Shown here piece after piece: positions 7,282-13,434 of a stretch of 64,000 nucleotides of DNA (its first letter is position 1; each line of letters begins with the position of its first letter). The notes beneath the pieces are model-generated. The model was not told the origin of the DNA, did not search any database, and saw only the letters and a program-made list of their open reading frames with translations. Made by a program: the position numbers and the translations under genes. The stretch is from Synechococcus sp. RSCCF101 (GTDB lineage Bacteria; Cyanobacteriota; Cyanobacteriia; PCC-6307; Cyanobiaceae), in contig NZ_CP035632.1 of assembly GCF_008807075.1 (NCBI RefSeq), forward strand, positions 2,294,001 through 2,358,000. Direction: 5' to 3'.

Positions 7282-7546
7282 ATTTGATCGGCGCGTTGAT
7301 GACGGTGAGTCCGTGGTCGAGGCGCTCGATCTCGACGGTGCCCGTCGATCCCGCTTGCAACAGAAGCGCGTGAACGTGGATTTCCCCCTCTGGATGGTGG
7401 AGCGACTCGACCATGAGGCCACCCGGCTCGGTGTGACCCGCCAGTCGATCATCAAGGTCTGGCTCGCAGAGCGTCTGGAGCACGGTCGGCCTGCCGCGTC
7501 GTCTCAAGCCGACAGCTGCCTCCCTTCGCCGCAGGAGAAGAGCTGA
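7268..7546 (+). CDS. brnA: BrnA-like ribbon-helix-helix antitoxin
   Basis: A 92-residue partner of BrnT. Residues about 34-66 carry the RHH/CopG pattern: QQKRVNVDFPLWMVERLDHE then ATRLGVTRQSIIKVWLAERL, the typical C-terminal helix that dimerises and binds DNA. The N-terminal SSEFDRRVDDGESVVEALDL is the expected toxin-neutralising arm. The gene overlaps brnT and would autorepress the pair from the palindrome ahead of brnT. Confidence 0.8.
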   Translation: MNSSEFDRRVDDGESVVEALDLDGARRSRLQQKRVNVDFPLWMVERLDHEATRLGVTRQSIIKVWLAERLEHGRPAASSQADSCLPSPQEKS

Positions 7547-7694
7547 GTCAGGACTGATCAGGCTGCCGCATCCGCATCAGCCTCCACCACAACCCTGGCG
7601 CCCGCTGCACACACCCTGGCGTCCAGGGACGAGAAGTCTGCGCTGAACGTCACGACTCTGGCGGTGTTCCGATTCGCTCCGAGCGCCACCCCCC

Positions 7695-8951
7695 ATGACG
7701 TGCCTCGAACAGGCCACCCTTCTGGCCCCGCCCTCTCCGTCGACCCGCACCACACTGGTTCTCGGATCGTCCGGAAAGACCGGCCGGCGCATCGCGGCTC
7801 GCCTGCATGAGCGGGGTTGCGCTGTTCGCTCGGGATCACGCACCGCCTCACCGGCGTTCCACTGGGAGGACCCCTCCACCTGGTCTGACGTGCTGAGTGA
7901 TGTGGCCCAGATGGTGGTGATCCTTCCCTCCAGCCTGCCGATCGCAGGCACACCGGCCCGCTTCCGAGCGCTGGTGCAGGTCGCAGAGGCTCACGGTGTG
8001 GAGCGGCTTGTTCTGGTGTCCGGCCGCGGTGAGGCGGCGTGCCTGGAGTGGGAGGCGGCCCTGCGTGAGAGCAGCCTGGCCTGGACGGTGCTGCGGTCCG
8101 CCTGGTTCCAGCAGAACCTTTCGGAGGGGGACTTCGCGCCGATGGTGCGCGATGGCGCGCTGGCCGTGTCCCATGCCGACGTGCCCGAGCCCTTCGTGGA
8201 TCTCGATGATCTGGCCGATGTGGCGGTGGCTGTGCTCTCGGGGCCCGGCCATGACGGGGAGATCCTGGAGGTCACCGGGCCTCGGCTGATCAGCTTCCGG
8301 CAACTGGCCGGCGTTCTCACCGAGGCCCTGGGCCGGCCCATCGGCATTGAGGCGCTCAGCCAGGCCGATCTGCTGGCCGCGGCGGCTGCCGGCGGGGCCT
8401 CCGAAGAGGAGCTGGGTCTGATCGACTACCTCTTCGGGGCGCTGCTGGATGGGCGCAATGCCCATCTCGGCGACGGCGTGCAGCGCGTTCTCGGCCGGGC
8501 ACCCCGCGACGTGGCCGCCTTCGCCTGCGCGGAGGCGGCGTCGGGGCGATGGGACACAGCTCCCCAATCGGTCGTGCGCCGCTTGATCGAGCAGGGCATC
8601 AACGGGGGCAACGAGGCGGTGCTCACCGAGCTCCTGCACCACGACTACGTCTACCGGGCTCCTGGCGAGGAGCTGCGCGGCCCGGCCGCTCTGCAGGCTC
8701 TCTTCGCCGGCTACCGGCAGGCCTTCCCTGATCTCCATGTGGCCATCACCGGATCCTTCGACAACGGCTTCATGGTGGCCACCACCTTCACCCTCAGCGG
8801 CACCCATGCCGGTCCGCTGCACGGCATGCCGGCCAGCGGGCGTTCCGTCTCGGTGGACGGGATCGTCCACAGCCGCGTCAGGGACGGGCGGATCGCGGAG
8901 GAGTGGGAGCTGATCGACATGGCGGCCCTGATGCAGCAGCTGAGTGGCTGA
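7695..8951 (+). CDS. NmrA-like NAD(P)-binding protein fused to SnoaL-like domain
   Basis: A 418-residue two-domain protein. Residues 18-280 form an NmrA-type Rossmann domain with the nucleotide motif GSSGKTG at 24-30, a RLVLVSGRGE strand, the substrate-region motif WTVLRSAWFQQNL and the PFVDLDDLADVAVAVL segment. Residues about 285-418 form a SnoaL/ester-cyclase-like fold (VVRRLIEQGINGGNEAVLTE, VYRAPGEELRG, PDLHVAI, GMPASGRSV, VRDGRIAEEWELIDM). The fusion could pair a redox sensor or reductase with a small-molecule pocket. It is convergent with, and overlaps by 74 bases, an AraC regulator. Substrate unknown. Confidence 0.8.
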   Translation: MTCLEQATLLAPPSPSTRTTLVLGSSGKTGRRIAARLHERGCAVRSGSRTASPAFHWEDPSTWSDVLSDVAQMVVILPSSLPIAGTPARFRALVQVAEAHGVERLVLVSGRGEAACLEWEAALRESSLAWTVLRSAWFQQNLSEGDFAPMVRDGALAVSHADVPEPFVDLDDLADVAVAVLSGPGHDGEILEVTGPRLISFRQLAGVLTEALGRPIGIEALSQADLLAAAAAGGASEEELGLIDYLFGALLDGRNAHLGDGVQRVLGRAPRDVAAFACAEAASGRWDTAPQSVVRRLIEQGINGGNEAVLTELLHHDYVYRAPGEELRGPAALQALFAGYRQAFPDLHVAITGSFDNGFMVATTFTLSGTHAGPLHGMPASGRSVSVDGIVHSRVRDGRIAEEWELIDMAALMQQLSG

Positions 8952-9816
8952 GCCGGTAGGCCCTCGGGGTCTGCCCCGTCCAGCGCCGGAAGGCACGGCC
9001 GAAGCTGCTCTGATCGCCGAAGCCGGTGAGGAACGCCACCTCGGCCAGAGAGCACTCCGACGCCGCCAGCAGTTCGCGCGCCAGCCCCTGCTGCACCTCG
9101 CTCACCAGAGCCTGGAAGAGCACGTCCGCTTCGGCCAGCCGGCGTTGCAGGGTGCGCGGGCTCATGGTGAGGCCTCGGGCGATCTCCGTGAGCCGGGGCG
9201 GTCCTCCGCTCAGCGCTCTGGAGATCGCCTCCCTCAGGCGCTGGATCAGTTCGCTGGCATCCGGGAGCGCCTGCAGCGCCCCATCGAGATGGCCATCGAA
9301 GAAGCGGCAGATCGCCGCATCGCCCAGGCGGTTCGCACGCTCCAGCTGGCGGCTGCTCACCACCAGGGCATCCCGCCCCGCGTCGTACTGAATCGGGCAG
9401 GCGAAGTGGGCATGGAAGGGTTCCGAATCCTCGGGTGCCTCCTGCGACAGATGCACCGCCAGGGGAGCGAAGGCCTCATCGGCCACCTCCCGGCTCAGGG
9501 CCACGGCGGCCGCCAGTGCCAGCTCGTTCGTGAGCCGCAGGCCTGGGCGATCCGGAGACCCTGGCATCACCTCGAACAGGGCCGGCTCCCTGTCCTCCAG
9601 CAGACGGAAGTTGGCGATGCTCGTCACCACACGCCCGTAGCGCTCGACCCGCCGGTAGGAGCCCGCCAGATCGAGCGCCGATTTGAAGGCGAGGCCGAAG
9701 GCTCCGTAGTCGTCGCATCGCATCGACGCGCCGACCTGCATCGGAATGGATCGACCGGCCGGCTCCCGCTCCGCCACCCGCTCCAGCAGATCAAAGAAGA
9801 CTCCGTCCGGAATCAT
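8878..9816 (-). CDS. AraC-family transcriptional regulator (arabinose-binding-like N-domain)
   Basis: The N-terminal part matches the PF12625 ligand-domain pattern (IPDGVFFDLLERVAERE, YGAFGLAFKSALDLAGSYRR, VEPFHAHF-like region EPFHAHFACPIQYDAG). The C-terminal 110 residues carry the two HTH units (LTMSPRTLQRRLAE and SLAEVAFLTGFGDQSSFGRA, then FRRWTGQTPRAYR). ATG 9816 is used; GTG 9921 and ATG 10011 are alternative starts. The tail SGPPCRSAPTPPRSARP is low complexity and lies antisense to the end of the NmrA-SnoaL gene. Control of that convergent neighbour is plausible but only inferred. Confidence 0.85.
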   Translation of the reverse strand: MIPDGVFFDLLERVAEREPAGRSIPMQVGASMRCDDYGAFGLAFKSALDLAGSYRRVERYGRVVTSIANFRLLEDREPALFEVMPGSPDRPGLRLTNELALAAAVALSREVADEAFAPLAVHLSQEAPEDSEPFHAHFACPIQYDAGRDALVVSSRQLERANRLGDAAICRFFDGHLDGALQALPDASELIQRLREAISRALSGGPPRLTEIARGLTMSPRTLQRRLAEADVLFQALVSEVQQGLARELLAASECSLAEVAFLTGFGDQSSFGRAFRRWTGQTPRAYRLSHSAAASGPPCRSAPTPPRSARP

Positions 9817-9925
9817 CGACCCGCCCTGCGCCGGTTCAGACGGCAGAGGAACCGACTGAGGATCAAGCGTGGTGCACAGGCTCAGGGCCTTGCGCGCAAA
9901 CAGCGCCGGAATCCAGCCCACCCGT

Positions 9926-10168
9926 TCAGCACGGCTGCAGCCGCGGCGTGATCCGGGTGCTCTCCGCCAGCTGCCAGACCATGCAGGCGTGACATGCGGC
10001 CCGCACAACACTCAGAACGGCGAGGCCGAGACAGATCGGACAGTGGAGCAGACCCATCGGTGCCGGCAAGCGCCGCCACTGTGGCATGGGTGCCTCTGGC
10101 CGGCCGCAATGGAACGACACACCAATCAGGCAACCGCTGACGCTCATTTCTAGGGTGAGACCTGCCAT
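9926..10168 (-). CDS. Possible small Cys-rich membrane protein
   Basis: An 80-residue frame with a hydrophobic stretch bounded by two CxxC pairs (HCPICLGLAVLSVVRA and ACHACMVWQL), which could be a single membrane helix with metal- or disulfide-forming Cys. The start is uncertain (ATG 10168 or 10147; the frame is open to 10366). Its stop lies five bases before the alternative GTG start of the AraC gene. No family recognised, and a chance frame is possible. Bases 10169-10350 hold nothing else I can support. Confidence 0.35.
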   Translation of the reverse strand: MAGLTLEMSVSGCLIGVSFHCGRPEAPMPQWRRLPAPMGLLHCPICLGLAVLSVVRAACHACMVWQLAESTRITPRLQPC

Positions 10169-10350
10169 GAGATCGAGCGCGCTGCCTTCCGGATTTCGGT
10201 TCTGCGGCTGCCGCAGGAACGAACCAGCCTCGCGCCCGATCAGGAGCCCAGCGATATCCGCCCGTTCCACTCCTGTTCTCCGGCCCTTCTGTCCCTGAGT
10301 GGTCGTGTCGGGAGTCCTCTCTTCCGTCCGTTTCGCTGGAGGTCCAGCCC

Positions 10351-10542
10351 ATGATCCGCCCTTCATCCCCCGAGCTGCTCGAACGCTGTCTGCTTCGTTC
10401 CGGTTCCGATCCGCTCTGCTGCGAGGAGAGGGAGCATCGCTGGGATGCCGTCGAGTCCTATTTCATCTGTCTGGAGAGCTGCGATCTTCGCGATCGCAGC
10501 TGCTCGGATCAGTGTGTGGAGGTGCTTCGCGGCGTGAGCTGA
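10351..10542 (+). CDS. Small Cys-rich hypothetical protein
   Basis: A 63-residue soluble protein with seven cysteines, including a DPLCCEE pair and an ESYFICLESCDLRDRSCSDQ segment whose C-x3-C-x6-C-x3-C spacing suggests a helix pair joined by disulfides or a metal site. It starts at an ATG preceded by GGAGG about nine bases upstream. The 3' end overlaps the opposite-strand TPP enzyme tail by 80 bases. I do not recognise a named family. Confidence 0.5.
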   Translation: MIRPSSPELLERCLLRSGSDPLCCEEREHRWDAVESYFICLESCDLRDRSCSDQCVEVLRGVS

Positions 10543-12199
10543 CCCGTTGCGCCAGGGCCGCCGTGAGGCGTTGCAGGGCCTCGGAGGCATCGTCCGCCGG
10601 TAGCTCCACGCTGAGCAGCACCGGCCCGCTGCGCTCCGCCTGCCAGTGCTGCAGCGCGTCGATCAGTTCATCCTCGCGGCTCACCCGCCGCGCCTCCAGC
10701 AGGCCGAGGGAGAGGGCCAGGGCCACGTGATCCACCCGCTGCACGTCGTTGAAGGCGCCATCGAGCATCGGACGCTCGGTGCCGTAGCCGCCGTTGTCCA
10801 GCACCACCACCAGTGCCGGGATCCCGTAGCGCGCCAGGGTGGCCAGCTCCAGGCCGCTCATCAGCAGGGCTCCATCCCCCAGCAGCACCAGGGGGCGCCG
10901 GTCGGGTCGGGCGCCCCAGGCGCCCACCGCTCCGGGCAGGGCAAAGCCCAGCGACGCCCAGAAGCCGCTGCTGAGGTAGCTGTTGGCCTCCTGCAGATGC
11001 AGTTCCGCCGAGGCGAAGAGGGCATCGCCGGGATCCGCGAGCACGATGTCGCGCGGGCTGAGGGTGGCATCCAGCGCCGCCATCAGGCGCCGGACCCGGA
11101 TCGGGGCGTCGGCGTCGGGCTGGAAGGGTGGCGCCGCTGCGGCTCGGCCCGAGGTCGTGTCCGGATCCTTGCGCGCTGGGGCCTCCGCGTCTGAGGGGGC
11201 ATCCCCAGCGGCCTGGAGCCAGATGCGCAGCGCCATCGCCGGATCCAGCCCGTCCTCCTGCCCGCCCGGCCAGATCAGTCCCCGGGCCAGGTCCACCTGC
11301 ACGCGATCCGGACCGGAGAGGTCCATCGTGAAGATGCCGGTGTCGAGGTCGCTGAGCGGCAGGCCCAGCAGCAGCACAGCGTCGCTGCCCTCCACCACCT
11401 CCCGGGTGGCACGGGCGCTCATCGCACCCTCGTAGACCCCCAGATGGAGGGGATGCCCCTCCGGCAGCAGGGACTTGCCCGAGAGGCTCGTGGCCACCAG
11501 CCATCCCTCCCGTTCGATCAGCTCCAGCAGCCTCTGCTCCAGCCCCAGGCGGGCCACCTCCACACCCGCCAGCACCACCACGCGCCGGCGCTGCCGCAGC
11601 CAGCGCAGCACCGCCTCGCCCCGTTGCTGCAGAGCCGCCGGGATCAGCGGCCGGGGTGCTGCTGCCGTGAAGCCCTCGAGCTGCCAGGGGATCTCGCGAT
11701 CGAGGCAGTCGCGTGGGATCTCGAGGTAGCCCGGTCGCGATTCCCGCTCCATGGCCGCCAGCACCCGCTGGAGCTCGGCCGCCGCCGTGCGGCCCGAGTC
11801 GAGGCAGGCCGTGGCGGCTGTGATCTCGGAGAAGAGGCGCTGCTGGGTCTCCACCGCCCGGATGCGGTGATGCAGCAGAGCATGGGCATCGCTCTCCCTC
11901 ACACCCGGGGCCCCACTGATCACCAGCACGGGGGAGCGCTCCACGAAGGCTCCGGCCACGGGATTGAGCAGTTTCAGAGCGCCGACGCCATAGGTGACCA
12001 CCACCACGCCGAACCCCGTCAGGCGGGCGTGCACATCGGCCGCGAACCCCGCCCCCTCCTCACCGGCGCTGTTGATCAGGGCGATGGGTGAGCGCTCCAG
12101 CTGATCGCAGAGGGCGAGTGCGTAATCGCCGGGCACCCCGTAGACGTGGCTGACGCGCCGCTGCAGCAGGGCGTCGATCAGGGCCTCGATGATGGTCAC
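10463..12199 (-). CDS. TPP-dependent 2-keto acid decarboxylase (pyruvate/indolepyruvate decarboxylase-like)
   Basis: A 578-residue thiamine diphosphate enzyme with three domains. Residues of the decarboxylase site are present: D25 in GVPGDYA, the activating Glu in NSAGEEGAGFAADVHAR (47-48), the His pair H110-H111 in ALLHHRIRAVETQQR, and the C-terminal Glu in GGYGTERPML. The TPP/Mg motif is GDGALLMSGLELATL. The HH pair separates it from acetolactate synthase and favours a simple decarboxylase giving an aldehyde from pyruvate, indolepyruvate or a branched keto acid; the substrate cannot be decided from sequence. GTG start. The tail after TAALAQRV is low complexity. Confidence 0.82.
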   Translation of the reverse strand: MTIIEALIDALLQRRVSHVYGVPGDYALALCDQLERSPIALINSAGEEGAGFAADVHARLTGFGVVVVTYGVGALKLLNPVAGAFVERSPVLVISGAPGVRESDAHALLHHRIRAVETQQRLFSEITAATACLDSGRTAAAELQRVLAAMERESRPGYLEIPRDCLDREIPWQLEGFTAAAPRPLIPAALQQRGEAVLRWLRQRRRVVVLAGVEVARLGLEQRLLELIEREGWLVATSLSGKSLLPEGHPLHLGVYEGAMSARATREVVEGSDAVLLLGLPLSDLDTGIFTMDLSGPDRVQVDLARGLIWPGGQEDGLDPAMALRIWLQAAGDAPSDAEAPARKDPDTTSGRAAAAPPFQPDADAPIRVRRLMAALDATLSPRDIVLADPGDALFASAELHLQEANSYLSSGFWASLGFALPGAVGAWGARPDRRPLVLLGDGALLMSGLELATLARYGIPALVVVLDNGGYGTERPMLDGAFNDVQRVDHVALALSLGLLEARRVSREDELIDALQHWQAERSGPVLLSVELPADDASEALQRLTAALAQRVSSRREAPPHTDPSSCDREDRSSPDR

Positions 12200-12310
12200 G
12201 GTCGCTCGCTCCCGAGCCGCTGGCCCAACCCAATGGTCGAAGCGTAGAGATCCAGATCAGCGCTGTCAGCAGAGCACGTCCCTGCGGCACTCCGGCGGGA
12301 TGATCAGGCC

Positions 12311-12718
12311 ATGAGTGAGTCCGACGCCCAGCGTGTTGCCCTGTTTCTCGCCGATCTTCAGGTGCTGGATCCAGGCAAGGCCCGCATCATCGAGGCGGTG
12401 CGGGATCTGTTCATGCAGGCCGATCCAGATCTGCAGCAGCGGATCATGTACCGCGGCCTGGTGTTTCTGAGCGATGGTGCCCTCATCGGCGGCGCCTTCC
12501 CCTACAGCCACCATGTGTCGATCGAATTCAGCAACGGGGCCGATTTCACCGATCCCTCCTCCCGGCTGCAGGGACGCGGTCAGCGTCGGCGGCACCTGAA
12601 GATCCACACCGTCGCTGACCTTGAGGCCACCGATGCCGCCGGCTTCATCCGCCAGGCGGTCGGCCGCGACGGGCCGGAGCCCCGCTTCAGTGCAGCCGGT
12701 GGCGCGTCCGGCGGCTGA
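12311..12718 (+). CDS. DUF1801-like protein
   Basis: A 135-residue cytosolic protein with the YdhG/DUF1801 pattern: ARIIEAVRDLFMQADPDLQQ, then RIMYRGLVFLSDGALIGGAF, SHHVSIEFSNGADFTDPS and HLKIHTVADLEA. The family (with similarity to iron-chaperone Fra-like folds) has no firm biochemical role. Divergent from the decarboxylase gene with a 110-base shared upstream region, and convergent with the next membrane gene (32-base overlap). Confidence 0.65.
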   Translation: MSESDAQRVALFLADLQVLDPGKARIIEAVRDLFMQADPDLQQRIMYRGLVFLSDGALIGGAFPYSHHVSIEFSNGADFTDPSSRLQGRGQRRRHLKIHTVADLEATDAAGFIRQAVGRDGPEPRFSAAGGASGG

Positions 12719-13205
12719 GCTGCAGCAACAGCAGCACCAGCAGTGGTGTGCCCAGGTCGGTGATCAGCACGCTGCCGCTGTTGGAGGGGGCCGTGTCGCC
12801 GGCGGTGAGCAGGGACACCAGATGCCCCACCCCGTCGGCGAAGAACCAGGAGCCGTAGGCCAGCATCGAGGCCAGCAGGAACTCGCGGCTGCGGCGCAGG
12901 AAGCTGCTGAAACCGAGCAGGCCGATGGTGAGATTGGCGTAGGCCACCTCGTACTGGAACGGGCTGTTCGGCCAGCCGATCCGTTCGGCGATGAAGGGCC
13001 CGAAGGCCAGATGCAGCACGAAGCCGTAGACGCCCGTCACGCCCAGCACCCAGAAGGCGATCCAGATCAGAGCGGCCTCCGCCCAGCGGCCGCTCTGCCA
13101 CGGCCGTCCGGCCTGCAGCAGCGCCGTGAGCAGGGCCACCCCCAGGGTCCAGACGGACGCATCCGCCAGCAGAAACCGGATCAGCCCATCCATCCACGCA
13201 CCCAT
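12687..13205 (-). CDS. DUF6790-like integral membrane protein
   Basis: A 172-residue protein with four predicted helices: around VWTLGVALLTALLQA, ALIWIAFWVLGVTGVYGFVL, YANLTIGLLGFSS plus FLLASMLAYGSWFFADGVG, and ITDLGTPLLVLLLLQL. The sequence GPFIAERIGWPNSPFQYEVA followed by YANLTIGLLG is typical of a family known to me as DUF6790; its role is unknown. Divergent from nrdA, sharing about 230 bases of upstream DNA. Confidence 0.7.
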   Translation of the reverse strand: MGAWMDGLIRFLLADASVWTLGVALLTALLQAGRPWQSGRWAEAALIWIAFWVLGVTGVYGFVLHLAFGPFIAERIGWPNSPFQYEVAYANLTIGLLGFSSFLRRSREFLLASMLAYGSWFFADGVGHLVSLLTAGDTAPSNSGSVLITDLGTPLLVLLLLQLSRRTRHRLH

Positions 13206-13322
13206 GAATCGACCCCAAGCCTGCTGCCTGTCGGGCCGTTCCGGTCGCCATCGCTACCGCTGCGGCGTGTCCGGGGGCACGGAGCCGCCCCGCCCCAGAT
13301 ATGGTGTTGACGGCGAAGAAGC

Positions 13323-13338
13323 TCGCCATATATTGAGC
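13323..13338 (+). promoter_or_regulatory. Candidate NrdR box upstream of nrdA
   Basis: TCGCCATATATTGAGC agrees at about 11 of 16 positions with the NrdR consensus acaCwATATaTwGtgt. A weaker ATAT-centred element lies at 13294-13309. NrdR normally binds two boxes about 31-32 bases apart; the best alignments here are 29 apart, so the pair is imperfect. NrdR represses ribonucleotide reductase genes when dATP is plentiful. Confidence 0.35.
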
Positions 13339-13434
13339 CTCCCGGTGGTGCCGGAGCGAGGATCCCTCTCCCCTCAGAGGCTCCTCCCGCATTGCTGTGA
13401 CCGCCTGCACCAGTCCTCTGTTGTCGAGCCGATC

